A stretch of DNA of 64,000 bases from Malurus cyaneus samueli (GCA_009741485.1 CM019227.1:18704096-18768095); one strand, 5' to 3'. Shown: positions 35,088 through 47,459, numbered from the stretch's first letter. Made by a program: numbers and translations. Notes: generated by a model from the sequence alone, not told the origin.

Positions 35088-35640
35088 TCATCATAGAATC
35101 ATCAGAGTCACATCATGGTTTGGGTTGGGAAAGGCCTCAAAGTTCAACTCATTCCAACTCTCTGCCATGGGCAGAGACACCTTCCACTGTCCCAGGCTGC
35201 TCCAAGCCCTGTCCAGCCTGGCCTTGGACACTTCCAGGGATCCAGGGGCAACCACAGCTTCTCTGGGCACCCTGTGCCAGGGCCTGCCCACCCTCCCAGG
35301 GAACAATTCCTTCCCAATATCCCATCCATCCCTGCCCTCTGGCAGTGGGGAGCCATTCCCTGTGTCCTGTCCTTCCATCCCTTGTCCCCAGTCCCTCTCC
35401 AGCTCTCCTGGAGCCCCTTTAGGTTCTGGAAGGAGCTCTGAGGTCTCCCTGGAGCCTTCTCCTCTGCAGGTGAGCACCCCCAGCTCTCCCAGCCTGGCTC
35501 CAGAGCAGAGGGGCTCCAGCCCTTGGAGCATCTCTGTGGCCCCCTCTGGACTCCCCTGTGCTGTGCCCAAGGGCTCGAGGCAGCCCTGCAGGTGGGATGT
35601 CACCTGAGGGGACAGAGGGGCAGAATCCCCGTCCCTTGGT
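35088..35640 (-). mobile_element. CR1 LINE fragment (younger, nested)
   Basis: Reverse CR1 of about 0.55 kb, well preserved. It has CATAGAATCATCAGAGTCAC, GGTTTGGGTTGGGAAAGGC, TCTGGGCACCCTGTGCCAGG, GGTTCTGGAAGGAGCTCTG and CAGAGCAGAGGGGCTCCAGC. It reads on to about 35640 (GCAGGTGGGATGTCACCTG). Confidence 0.92.
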
Positions 35641-38045
35641 GTCCACACTGTGCAATCAGCCCCGCACACGGCGGGTTTCTGGGTGCTCATAGCTGGGGCA
35701 TGACCAGTTCTCATCCATCAGCACCCTCGAGTCCTTCTGTTCAGGGCTCCTCTTGATCCATCCTCAATCCAGCCTGTACCTGGGACTGCCCTGCCCATTG
35801 CTGTGTGTGGGATCTGTGTGGTGGCAGAGGTTCAGGCTGCAGAGCTCGGCACATTTTGTGTGCTGAGTCCAGGATCCGTGAGCTGTGTGTCTGCAGGGCT
35901 AAAGTCTGCACAGCACCAAGCTGCTTAAAAATTAGCCTGCTCCATGGTTCCCCAAAACTTCATTGAAGTTGAGTGTGGGTCCCACTGTATCTGCTCCACG
36001 TCTGAAGCAGCCTGTGCAGGGGGAATTACTATTTCAGATGTCAACATTCGGTACTGGCTTGATCTCTTGCCACTGCTGTGTCTTCTTTGGTGAAGAACTG
36101 CTGCCCTGTGCTCCCTGTGTGGGGCTGGGGGAGCTGTGGGACACTGCAGGTCCTGCTCTGCTCTTGGGGCATGTGGGAGCTCCGACCCTCCTGCCCAGGG
36201 ACCCCCATGGCCCTGCAGCATCCCTCCCCTGTGCAGCCAGGGCAGCTCCTCAGCTCAGCATGACCTCTGCCATGAGCCTGTCCTGCCGGGACCTTCCTGC
36301 TCCCTTTCTCTCCATGGATGGGCATTGCTCCTGGGCAAGTGGGCACCTGGGTGAGCAGCAGAGAGGGCTCTGGGCTCACTGCTGCCCATCAGAGATCAGT
36401 GGCGTGAGGGTCACGGCCCTTTGCAGCTGCCGGTGGGCAAGTGCAGGAGATGGGGGCACAGACGGGACAGTGGCATGGCCACTGCAGGGAAACGGAACAC
36501 CCTTGTGAATAAACAGGGAGGCTCCTGCTGGTGTCAGCACCTTCCCCTTCCCTCCAGCACCAAATAAATTCTGGAAAGATGTTCCAGAGAAATGCACCCC
36601 TGAGTTTGGTGGACTGGGTGTCTACTGTGCATGGTGGCTTTGGGATTTTTATAACATTCATCTGCACGTGGATGATGAAAGGTTAATAACTCCTGGATGG
36701 GAGCTCTTGAGGGAATTCTATCTTGTGACCAGAGATGGGCTCCAGGGAAAAGTCAGGCAGCTCAGAGCCCTTGTCCAAGGGCGAGTTTTGTGATGCGGCC
36801 GAGCCCATTCCACCTTGGCATCTTCCCAAGGCAGGATCATGCCATGGTCCTCCTCCTCCTCCTCCATGCTGATGGATGGTGGCTGGAGGACCTGCAGGAT
36901 TATGTCACCCTCTGCGGTGGCTCCCGCTGTGTGGTAGCTGCGCTTGGCCGCAGTGGCCCCACGTCACCTCCAGCGCGGACCCTGTTAATATTTGCTTTAT
37001 GACATATCTCTGATAGTGCTCGGTGTGTGCCCAGCCAGTCCCTTGAACTCAGCAGCGCCGGCAGCACGTCAGACCAACAATAACAAAAATAAATCACTCC
37101 ACACTTTCCGTTGGGTGTGTATTTAGTGGTTACTGTGCACAAGCCCCCAGGAGAGCACGATGTGTTTATTGGGGCCAGCCCTGCCTCTCACAGCACCAGC
37201 CCCATGCAGGGGCTACTGCCCCCCCCGAGCCTTGGTCACGCCGGGCTGTGGAGCCCAGGTCACCCCTGGGCTGCCTGTCAGCGCCTCTGTAAATCCTGGA
37301 GCTCTCCATGCCCTCGCCCAGCGTGGACTTGAACTTTCCTTGGAACGCAGGGAATCAGCAGAGCCCACCCAGAAGGTTCTGCGAGGGGAGGGGGGAGTCC
37401 CGGGAGGTGACCCCCGCGCAGTGCTCCCCCTCCGTGCCCAAATACAGGCTCTCATTTATGCTTGGCAGCCATGTCCCTTCTCCACGCTGCCTCCCCAGTC
37501 TCCTCCCAGCTGGAATTTTAAACACTCCAACCTCAGCGACCACCTTTCAGCTCCGAAGTTTTCTGAGAAAATAGAAGTGTGTGAGCTGTGGGGTCGTTCT
37601 TCACACTGCCCTTCCCTGCACACCCTGTCTCCTGCCTGTGTTCTGTGGCAGCTCATGGCAGTACCTGCTGTCCAGCTTCAAAACCTCAGCCCTGCCAGTG
37701 TCCCTGTCACTGAGCCAGCTGCCCGTGCCACATGGGGTTCCAGGGCCACCTCCTGCTGCAGGTTGCTCTCTGGTTTGCAGCATCATAGGGCAGGCAGGCA
37801 GGTGCTCTGTAAATGGATATGGGAAGAGATGCCTCCACTCCCCTTGCACTCAGCTGAGCAAAATCCCTGTTCCCACTGTGCCAGTCTGGCACTTTATTAG
37901 AGGATCTGGCTGCACATTTTTTTCTTCAGTAGAACCGGGCATGATGGAGGTGATGAAACCCCTTGAAACAGAGAAACCTGCATGCCCTAAATCTTCTGTT
38001 GCTTTGGGACACGTGGATAGGGGAGTCTGGGAGAAGAGGTAAAGA
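35641..38045. other. Single-copy sequence, one AT-rich candidate element
   Basis: No exon found. The interval 36960-37135 contains CCTGTTAATATTTGC, an ACAATAACAAAAATAAATC stretch (SOX-like ACAAT) and a CpG-containing flank. It is a candidate conserved element. The rest is unremarkable GC-rich sequence. Confidence 0.35.
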
Positions 38046-38195
38046 CATGGCCATTCCTGTGTGGCACACCTGTGATCCCCATGGCACACCTGTGATCCCC
38101 GTGGCACACCTGTGATCCCATGGCACACCTGTGATCCCCCTGGCACACCTGTGATCCCCATGGCACACCTGTGATCCCCTGGCACACCTGTGTGC
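38046..38195. repeat. 20 bp minisatellite, about 7 copies
   Basis: Seven tandem copies of TGGCACACCTGTGATCCCCN with 19-20 bp periods. The base just before the next unit varies (A, G, C or missing). On the minus strand it reads as repeats of GTGCCATGGGGATCACAG. There are no spacers, so it is not CRISPR-like. Confidence 0.96.
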
Positions 38196-39267
38196 CCTGA
38201 GGCCGGGGTGTCATTTTTGGCTTTAGCTCTGCTGTTCCCACTCCTTTGAGCTCCTGGGATCCTGGAGGAGGCTGCAAGGCCCTTTTGCTCTCCATCTCTA
38301 TCCCATCCTCCCCACTGGAGCAACCCCAGCCTTGACAATGCTCTCGAGCTGTTTGGTACCTGTGCCCATGCCCAGTGCTGCCTGAAGACTGAACATGTCC
38401 CTTTCTGATTTCCACCTGGCTGTGGATGAATCCTGTGTATCCAAAGGGAATTCCCACCAGCTCCAAGCCCAGCAGCTGCAATAGAGGGTGGCAAAATGAA
38501 GCTGTGCCTCGGGCTCTGGGCTCTGGCTCCTTTCTCCACAATGGTCCCCAGATGGGCACCAGTGGGGCTGGGCACAGGCATATCCCTGGTGCTTGCAGGG
38601 CAGGCCAGGGCTCAGCCAGGCTCTGCTCCACCCCTTCGTGGCCCCCAAACATCCCTTGACTGCCCACCCAAGCCTGGAAAAGCAGTGAGGGCTGGGAACA
38701 GCCTGGGAGGGATCATCTCTGGGATGTGGGTGTTGAATCGCAGAGCCCTGGGGTGTGCAGGGAGGAGGCACAGGGCGATGCCTGCAGGATTCATGGCCAG
38801 CTCTGCTGGTGGCCCCGGGCAGCCACCTGGCTCTTGAGAGCTGCAGAGCTGCAGCCACACTCCCACGCCGACCCATGGCAGCTGCCTGGCTCATGTCATG
38901 TCCAGCCTGGAGCTGCTGCACGCTTTGCTGGGGTGGAGCAAGGCTGGAGCGTGAGTAATGATCCCAACCAAAGCAGCACTTGGCTCTGCTGCCTGCAGTG
39001 AGTCTCTGGCCTGATCTTGTTCTACCCTCTGCAAAGTCTGCTTTCTACCAGGACACCCCTCAGGAGGGAATGCTGGAGTGGTGTGCAGCATTTTAAGCTC
39101 AGTAAAGTGTTAGAACCGGGATTAATTCAAACTTCTGAGGATGTTTTACCCACCCCCATCATGCCACTGGCTGTCCCACTGTGAACCTTCTTCATAGTGG
39201 AAATTGTCACCTGCCTTCCTTGACCTCCAGTGGCACCTTGCTGTAAGGTCTTGCTTTAAGGTGCACT
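38196..39267. other. Single-copy sequence, no gene seen
   Basis: No exon or repeat was recognised. Confidence 0.4.
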
Positions 39268-39556
39268 TGCAGGATGAGGGGAAATAGCTTTAAGCTGAAG
39301 GAGGAGAGATTTAAATCAGATGTTAGGAAGGAATTGTTCCCTGTGAGGGTGAGCAGGCCCTGGCACAGGGTTCCCAGAGAAGCTGTGGCTGCCCCTGGAT
39401 CCCTGGCAATGTCCAAGGCCAGGCTGGATGGGGTTTGGAGCAGCCTGGTGGACTGGTGGACTTTGGACAGTGGAAGGTGTCCCTGCCCATGGCGGGGGGT
39501 GGGATGGGATGAGTTTTAAGGTCCTTTCCAATGCAAACCATTGTGTGGTTCTGTGT
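39268..39556 (+). mobile_element. CR1 LINE fragment, 3' end
   Basis: Forward CR1 with GATGTTAGGAAGGAATTGTT, GGCTGCCCCTGGATCCCTGG and GGAAGGTGTCCCTGCCCATGG. A small duplication, TGGACTGGTGGACTTTGG, interrupts it near 39450. It ends at TTGTGTGGTTCTGTG. Confidence 0.9.
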
Positions 39557-41668
39557 TCTCCTGAGGGTCCATCACAGCAAAGAGGGGATGGAGAGGGCTT
39601 GTTCACCTGGGCAGTGCAGGGCAATCATTGGCTCGTGGGCAGCGGCCAAACAGGTCCCCACTCCCCCCTGGTGGGCACTGTCACCATGAAGGTGCTCAAG
39701 GACAGAAACACACTGAGGAGAATTCGCTTGCGGGAACATCTTGCTCTGAGGTCAAGGCAGAAGTTGCTTCAGGAGCCCCGTGCAGGAGGAGGTGGCTGTG
39801 GCCTCCAAAGCCCCCAGGAGCCTCATGGAGTCACCTCTGCAAGTGGCTGGTCCTTGCTTCCCTTGGGCCTGGCTGACCCCACCAATGATGGGGTTTTCAA
39901 GCATCTCCTTTGTCTGGGCAGCTCAGCCTGGACCGTGTCAAGGGCTGGCCGTGTCCTGCTGCTTGCACAGATCATCCATCTTTGCTCTGAGGCCTCAGCA
40001 GGATGGGCAGCTTCTCCCCAGCAGCCTGTAGAAGCCAATGTCAATGTCTTGGCATCAGCACATTTCAGATAAGAAGTGGAATTTCTCCTGAGCATTGTGA
40101 AACTCAGCTCTGCTCCTGAGCCTGATCCTGCCCTGCGCTGGGATCGCTGTGGGGCAGCAGAACACCTGCACATCCAGTCAGACACCCACAAACCAGTGCA
40201 GTCCCACTGCCAGCAGTGAGGCTGGGAAGCAGGTCACGTTGGGAAGCAGTCTGTGCCCTGGGACCTGGCACTGCAGCTGCTCAGAGTCACTGAACACTGC
40301 ACTGCGTCCTTCCTGTCTGCAGTGGGCAGAGCTGATGCCAAGGGGCAGGAGCCTGGGCAGCCCAGGTGACTCCAGGCATGCAGGAGTGTTGTGCTCGGGA
40401 AATGTGGCTGTGCACAAAGGGCAGCAGCTGGCAAAGGACCCTCACCTGGTAGGAAGAGCAGCCCCTGCCGTGCACAGAGCGTTATTCCGAGAGTCTCCAA
40501 GGTGTCTGTGGAGCCAGCCCACACACTGCCAGCTGGGCTGGGGGCAGGGGTGCTGTGGGGTCTGCATGGATGGTGCTGGTTGGGTCCTGCCATTGGAGGA
40601 GATCCCACCTTCAGCCCCACCTGCCCAGCTCTGCCCTAAATCATGGGCTGATTCCCAGAGTGACCCTGCCCACATTACTGTGGACCTGCCCAGCAGCTCC
40701 AGGCCTGATCCTGCCCTGGCTGTGGCTTGGTGTCCCAGCACAACCTCAGGGGTGCCCCATCCACCAGTTCACTCATGATCCTGCTTGAACTTGTCCATGA
40801 CCTGCAGGTCTGCCCTGTTTCTCACAGGTGAGTGAGGGTCCTGCCATGAGGTCCCCCAGTTCCTGCCCTTGCTGCACTTCCACTGAGGCTTGGGAGCAAG
40901 TTGCAAGTGCTGCCTGGGGCTGGCAGTAGCCTCGCCAGAATCTGCTTCAACAGGAAAGCTGTGAAACCACAGAGCTCTGCAGGGATCACCTTCCAAACAC
41001 CTCCAGATCCTGCAGTGTTGTGGGAGAGAAGGTTCTCACGCTGGTTTGTGGAGAGGTCTGAGCATCTGGGGATGATGCTGCAGTTTGGCTGTGGTCTTAT
41101 CCCCACCTGGAGCTGTTCTGGACACTGACCCTGGCCACAGTTGACCAGAGAGCAGCACAGAGGGGCAGCTGGAGCCAGGAGTTCTCCAGGCCAGACATGG
41201 TCCCACCTCCTTGAGGTGCAAGAGAGAGCCAGGCCTCCAGAGAAACACAGGAGCACCAAAGGCTGCATGGACCTGCATGGATGGCTCCAGGACAGCTGCT
41301 GCATCCTGCTGGACTCCTTAGACAGGAGCTGCCCTTGCCTCTCCCTTGGAAGGGAGCAGGATTGCTGATGGAGAGGCATGGGCTGGATGCAGATGTGCAG
41401 GATTCTGGCTGCTCGAGGTTTCACAGTCGATGGGGCATCCCAGGGAGCGCAGCCAATGTTGGGATCTGCAGATCCCACCTGAACTCTCAGAGCTGCTCCC
41501 CTTTGGCCAAGGGCTTGGGAGCACAAAGTGAAGGGCTGCAGGTCCAAAAGAAAGCAGAAGGAGAGCAACCCCTGCAAAATTCCTGGTGGCTTTGTGGTAA
41601 GGAGCCTGTCCTTGGGGGAGCACAGGGACAGGCAGGGTGCCCAGGGCCCCTCATTTGTCATCCTGCAG
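39557..41668. other. Single-copy sequence, no gene seen
   Basis: No CR1 or tandem array. The frame at 39680-39780 (with RRIRLREHLALRSRQKL) looks somewhat protein-like but has no supporting splice sites. A 354-codon minus frame at 40822-41886 has random composition. Confidence 0.35.
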
Positions 41669-41783
41669 AAGGTGCTGCTGCAGCACAGAGCTCTCTTGGG
41701 TGTCTGAGGTGTGCGGAGAGGAAGACTTTGTTCCACGCTGTGATGAAGGACCAGACTTTCAAATCCCTTCTCACCTGCCTGAG
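41669..41783 (+). other. Weak candidate exon
   Basis: The stretch sits between TCATCCTGCAG (acceptor AG 41667-41668) and a strong donor, GAG then GTAAGAG (GT 41784-41785). It is 115 bp. At least two frames are open across it. One reads EEDFVPRCDEGPDFQIPSH near its end, which is acidic and protein-like. There is no homology I recognise. It could be a non-coding, alternative or spurious exon. Confidence 0.2.
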
Positions 41784-44014
41784 GTAAGAGGGAGCTGGTC
41801 TGTCCTCCATGGCCACTCCAGCACTCTGGAAACAGTGAGTCCTGAACACGTAAACCCAGGGCAGACTGGCATCTGCTCTGCTTCAAAAATAACCCTTGTT
41901 GAGCTCTGTTCCCACAGTCTCCTTGGGAGAGGAGTTTGCTACTGATGTGCCTGTGAAATGGGTTGAGAGGGTTTTTTTACTCCCCATCATTCATATGAAT
42001 GTGGAAATGACAAGCAGGAAGGTTTGGTTTCCTTGAGAGCAGATCTTTCTGATGACACAGGTGCTGATCAAGGAGCAGGGAAGAAATCAGTCCCTAGAGT
42101 TGTGCCTCTGCTGGAAGAAATCAATGAATCTGTGCCTCTGACATGAAACAGAAACCCCAAACCTCCAGAGATGCCCTTGTGCTGCTGCCACACACCCTGG
42201 AGTGGGGGCTGCACTTCCACAATTGTGCAGGTCACAGATTTGGTCAGAGACAGTCATTATCTGTGTGTTGGTTCGTGTGTGTGTGCACTTGCTTTTACAC
42301 TAGAAACATGGATTTTTGCCTTTTTTTCTTTGCTTTTTTTTTCCTCTTCAATAACTGAGAAAGACACAGATTTTTTTTTTCACTTCTAGTTTTAAAGAAT
42401 GAAAATTCTTAGTTTTTAGAAGTCTTTAGCAAAGACCTAAAGGATCAGGTTTCCCTCCTATTCAGTGTCTCATTCTAGCTGGTGGTTCTGAGGAATCTCT
42501 GTGGTTTTTAAGTGCTCCATTGCCAGGATTAGGCCAGGAGTGAAGGAGAGGTGGTTAAAGGACATCTCACCTGTGGGCAGGTTCAGCAAGTGGGTTGTCC
42601 TTCAGCCAGGCAGTGACTCCCACACTTGTGTGTGTTTCCTGGTCCAGGACATTCACTAAAGATCTGGAAAGTGGTTCTGGTTTTCAGAGCCCCAGGGGAA
42701 GGGTTTCTCCCTGCAGCTGCCCCGTTGCTGCAGGACACAGTGATCCCAGGGTCACAGTGAGCCCAGTGTGCTCCGACCCCGCATGGGGCTGGATCCCTGG
42801 GGTCTCTGCTGTCCTCGGCCAGTGAGCAGGGTGTGCACTGCCTCTTGGCTTGCTGAGTGTTCTGGGGAGCAGGAAGCTTCACCCCAGGACAGGTGGTGTT
42901 TTAATCTTTGTCCATTCAGAGGTTTCTGGGAGAAGCAGGTGGGGGTATTTCTGTAGTCAGAGCAGGAGAGGTCTCTGTCCCTTGGCTGTGGGACCAGAAG
43001 GCACCCGAGGGCTTCCCTGTCCATCCTGGGATGTGCACTCTGGGCCACTCAGGGTGCTCCTTGTCTGTGGTCCTGCCCAGGCATCGCAACCCTTCTGGAG
43101 GGAGGGAGAGCCCTTGGCACAGACCTGTGCCCTGCCCAGCCCTGACTGCAGGCTTCACTGCTGTATTTAGGGGCTTTCTGACATTTTCATGCCAGATTTC
43201 ATGGCTCTTAGCTGCTCTGTTTGTTGGAGGAAGCTCCAGTGGGCTCTCCTCGACACAGCCCGAGCACTTTCTGCTTCCTTCCACCAGCCAAGAGCTGGGC
43301 ATCACCAGACACCTTTATCCGATAGAAAATGCCTCCCTCTCAACCCCTGGGCATTTTCATGCCCTTATTCCTTTCTTGGGTGCCTGTCTGCAAACAGGCT
43401 CCGCCTCACCCAGCTGGCTCACCTATGGGACAAGCAGGGAGCAGTTTTTTGGGAATGCCCTCGTGGCCCTCAGGTTCTGTGTTTGAGTGACCTCTTTCCT
43501 CATGGGCCACAAGGTCTGCTCTGAATGCAACTGTTTCATAGCATCCTTTCTGCACCCCTGGGATTTTTTTTTGTGTGTGTGGTTTTGGCCTTGTCAAGGC
43601 CTTTGGGCCACCCTGGCTGTTAACCATTATCTGCATTTGGGCAGGAGAGATCTGTGGGCAGGAATGTGTGGCCATTCTGATGATGCCTTGGCTCCTATGG
43701 CTGAGATACGGCAGCTCAGGCAAGCTGGGACTGCCACTTCCTACATTTCTTTAGCATTCTTCCCAGTGTGACCCAGATTTTAATTCAGGCAGATCACCTG
43801 GCCACCCTCACCCTACTGAGCCCTGCAGGGCTGTCACCTCACCCCTCCCTGCATGTGGTGATGATGATGCAGAAGATTTGCTCTGCAATTTGTTTTGTTG
43901 AGGTAGCTCTTGTTCTTAATGACAGGGAGCCTGTAATCAAAGCAGAGCTGTCACAAGCCTTGTTGTTACTTTTGCCAGTGACAAGCAGCAGTGGCAGCAG
44001 GGCAGCTTCTGTGT
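41784..44014. other. Single-copy sequence, T-rich patches
   Basis: No gene found. T-rich simple sequence occurs at about 42316-42382 (several runs of 7-10 T) and at 43564-43580 (T run then GTGTGTGTG). Confidence 0.4.
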
Positions 44015-44163
44015 CACATCCCTGGGAGTGTTCAAGGCCAGGCTGGACTTGAACCCGTCCAGGGTTTGGGGCAACCTGGAAGGTGTCCCTGCTCATGGCA
44101 GGGGGTGAACAAGATGAGCTTTAAGGCCCCTTCCAACCCAAAGCTGTTCTGCAATTCTGTAGT
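44015..44163 (+). mobile_element. CR1 LINE fragment, 3' end
   Basis: Forward CR1 tail with GTGTTCAAGGCCAGGCTGG, GGAAGGTGTCCCTGCTCATGG and GATGAGCTTTAAGGCCCC, ending at CTGCAATTCTGTAGTTCTG. Confidence 0.88.
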
Positions 44164-45206
44164 TCTGTTTCCACTCTCCTTTGCTGATCAATGGAAAGTG
44201 CAGGAAGGTCTCTTGTCCTCCAGGCTCTCCTGAACCTGGGCCATTGGCACCACCTGGCACACACCTTGCACACCTTTCCCAGGGTGCTCCAGCCTTTATA
44301 AGGGTTATACATCACCTGGGAGAGGAGAAAATCCCATTTCCCTGTTAAAAGGAGCTGCAGGCCATGCATATGTCTGAGTGCAGATGCTGCACATCCTGCT
44401 GCCATGTCCTGTAGCTTCCCAAGGTTTGGGGTTAGAGTGATTGATGGAGTTCCCATCCAAATCTCAGCTGCTGAATTGCTTAGTGCTAACCACAATATGT
44501 GGGGGTACCTCAAACCATCTTGCTGTGGAGAACCAAATATATCCAGACAACCCAAGTCTGTCATGTGAAAGCAGCATTTGCTTTGCTGTGCTCTGCTTGC
44601 TGCCCCGGGTATCAGCCTGCCTTGCCTTCTTCTGATGATGTCTCTGATATAGGGGGAAAATGGGAATGTCATTGTTACCAGTTCTGCACTAACAAAACTT
44701 GCCTGCCGGGTAGCTGCAAGATAATGACCGAAATTTGGTGTTGGTATCAGGTGGAAGCATCTTGCTGTCACAGATAAGGATCTGAGACAGCACCTCCCTG
44801 CCTCTGGCACTGGGATATCTTCAGCTCAGCTTGTAAGGTGCAAGGCTTACCTCAGTATTAAAACTGATAACCATGAGTGTTTCTTAAATCCTTCCAGCTT
44901 CAAACACTGATGATTTGGAGCACTGCAGTGCCTTTCAGCTGAGCAGCTCCATGCTGTCAGCAAGGAGGGAGGCAGAGTGTGCTTGTCCTCCTTGGGAGAG
45001 GAGGCAGCTGTGGAGCAGGGCTGGATGTGCAAACCTCCCCAGGGCTGTGGGTGGGATCCCTCCCCTCTTGGCGTGTATGGCTCGGGTATTCCCCAGTTGT
45101 AACAGGGCAGGAGTGGAGTCAGAGGGATAGTTGTAACACAGTAGGAGGAATAGAGCAGATCAAAGAATTCCAGATTGAAGTAGAAATTTTGAGTGCACCC
45201 TTCAGG
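44164..45206. other. Unassigned block of distinct composition
   Basis: The interval 44440-44815 is AT-richer and unlike the surrounding intron. It has long open frames on both strands: a cysteine-rich 92-codon + frame at 44499-44777 and a 229-codon - frame at 44121-44810. It could be an old LTR or other transposon remnant, or single-copy sequence. I found no retroviral protein motif, no terminal repeats and no recognised family. Confidence 0.3.
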
Positions 45207-45514
45207 TATATAAAGGGGCTCCAGGAGAGCTGGAGAGGGACTTAGGACGAGGCTCTGGAGTGCCAGAAAAAGGGGGAATGGCTTCCCACTGCCAGAGGGC
45301 AGAAATGGATGGGGGAATTGTTCCCTGTGAAGGTGGGGAGGCCCTGGCACAGGGTGCCCAGAGAAGCTGTGGCTGCCCCTGGATCCCTGAAAATGTCCAA
45401 GGCCAGGTTGGATGGGGCTTGGAGCAGCCTGGGACAGCGGGAGGTGTTCTTGCAATGGGGTTGGAATGAGATGGTCTTGAAGGTCTCCTTTTCAACTTGC
45501 CCCATTCTATGATT
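45207..45514 (+). mobile_element. CR1 LINE fragment, 3' end
   Basis: Forward CR1 with GGGGCTCCAGGAGAGCTGG, GGGGAATTGTTCCCTGTG, GCCCTGGCACAGGGTGCCC and TGGGACAGCGGGAGGTG. It ends with an intact octamer, CATTCTATGATT. Confidence 0.92.
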
Positions 45515-46267
45515 AATGTGCTCTGGGGATAGATTTATCCTTGCTTCCCAGAGGTGAAGCTGCCCAGGAAAAGGCTCTTGAAGATGCTCTGCTCTCTCCC
45601 AGTGACAGGGTTGAGGCTCAGGGGCTGTCCCAGGCCAGGGAAGGTCTGCAGGCTCTTGTTTGTCCCTCCTAACACGGCTGGGGATCCCTGCTGGCAATGC
45701 TGTGTGGGGGTGATGAGGTGGATGCAGATCAGAGAAAGCCCTGCCTGGCCTCCCTGTTGCAGGCAAATGGATTTTCAGCTTCAAACTCTTTATCGTGACT
45801 GTTGGGACACCCCCATACTTTCTCCTGCTCTGTGTGTGCCAGAAAAAGCTTTGTCTAAACCAGCTTCCCATCAAGGAAGGATGGGTTCAGCATGGCCTCA
45901 AGTACCAGTCTGTAGCACGACTGAATTTTGCATTTGTGTTTCATCTCCATTGAGCGTCTGTGCAGATTCTTCTCTGGGGTTATCTGACAGTAACTGCTGC
46001 CTTCTCCAAAGTGGGATCACATCTCTGTCTTGAATGTCATGGAATGTCTTCACCAGCCCAGCAGCTGCTGGGAGTCTCAAAGTGAAGGGGGACAGGATGA
46101 CAGAGGGCTGGTTATGGAGCTGAACTCTCCTTTGAAAGCCTTGAAACCCATCCTGGGTACCAGGAAATTCCTCACCTCCATTGGTTTGGGCCTTTATGAA
46201 AGCAGATGACGGTTTTGTTCCCCAGGGAACACCTGCAGCTGGCAGGGCCGGGGCTGGGCCCTGTCCC
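45515..46267. other. Single-copy sequence, no gene seen
   Basis: No exon or repeat was recognised. The minus frame that begins here is opened by the adjacent minisatellite. Confidence 0.4.
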
Positions 46268-46712
46268 CACAGCACTGGGATGGAGCACTGTCCCCACATG
46301 GGGTGGAGCACTGTCCCCACATGGGATGGAGCACTGTCTCCACAGCACTGGGGTGGAGCACTGTCCCCACAGCACTGGGGTGGAGCACTGTCCCCACAGC
46401 ACTGGGGTGGAGCACTGTCCCCACATGGGATGGAGCACTGTCCCACAGCACTGGGGTGGAGCACTGTCCCCACATGGGATGGAGCACTGTCCCCACAGCA
46501 CTGGGGTGGAGCACTGTCCCCACAGTGGGTGGAGCACTGTCCCCACATGGGATGGAGCACTGTCCCCACAGCACTGGGGTGGAGCACTGTCCCCACATGG
46601 GATGGAGCACTGTCCCCACAGCACTGGGATGGAGCACTGTCCCCACAGCACTGGGGTGGAGCACTGTCCCCACATGGGATGGAGCACTGTCCCCACAGCA
46701 CTGGGATGGAGC
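46268..46712. repeat. Compound minisatellite of 27 bp and 23 bp units
   Basis: About 17 tandem units share TGGAGCACTGTCCCCACA. They continue either as GCACTGGGGT (27 bp, long) or as TGGGAT (23 bp, short). The order read along + is roughly L S S L L L S L S L S' S L S L L S L, where S' is a CACAGTGGGT variant. One long unit lacks a C, giving 26 bp. Interspersed lengths keep frames open for up to 342 codons on both strands, but this is repeat translation and not a gene. Confidence 0.96.
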
Positions 46713-47459
46713 TGTGCAGTGTTTGCCCTGTGTGGAGGGTGTCCCCGGCCAGTGCCCTGTGCTGTGCTGCAAGGGGCACACCAGGAACAGGGCTTGGAGC
46801 CAGGGAGGTGGCATTGGGTGCCCAGCAGGGATGGGACAGGGTCAGATGGCTGCTTTGGAAGTAAAAGCAGGGAAATGTGCTGCTGCCTGCTGGGCCCCCA
46901 CCCCTCCTGCCCCAAATACCCCCCAAAAATGAGCTGGTGCTCAGTGCTCAAGGTGGGAGTAAAGCAGTGCTGCAGCACCCAGCCAGGAACCTGGATAATT
47001 TCAGGCTTATTTTGTGTTTCCCAGATATTTTTCAGCAGAGGTTCCCAAAGCACATTTCAAATAATAGGCAATTTTTCCTTTTACTGCCCCTTTCAGGCTA
47101 GTAAATGCTATTTTCCTTTTCCATGGAAGCGATCTTGGGCACATGGAAGCTACTTGGCCTCTGCAGACACACACGGTGCAGCCGAATCTGGGAGAGGGTT
47201 TATTTAAGAGTCACAGGCTTGAGTTCTCCTTTTTATGCTGTTTCTGCTAGATCTGGGTCTATGATTCTCCACAAAAGGCAAAATAAATGTAGAATTAGGT
47301 GGTACATGGAAGCAGACTGGGCAATGGGTCCCAGCCAAGCTCCAAATCTGCTCCTGATACCAGGGTTTATGGATTGCTGTTAATCTGAGAGGTAGCTTTG
47401 TATGCTTAATAGGTGTGTGATTGATCCTGGTGCCAGGAGATTGGCTGTTTCTCATCGGG
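46713..47459. other. Single-copy sequence, no gene seen
   Basis: Nothing recognised downstream of the compound array. Confidence 0.4.

Noticed and set aside
38046..38195. Short regular repeats resembling a CRISPR array
   Set aside because: Units are directly adjacent with no unique spacers, and the genome is a vertebrate's.
40822..41886. 354-codon minus-strand ORF
   Set aside because: Serine/cysteine/glutamine-rich with random composition, in a GC-rich region where stops are rare.
44121..44810. 229-codon minus ORF considered as a retroviral remnant
   Set aside because: No retroviral protein motif or terminal repeat was visible; kept only as an unassigned block.
45898..47207. Overlapping 333- and 342-codon ORFs
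   Set aside because: Produced by the 27/23 bp compound array; flanking residues look random.
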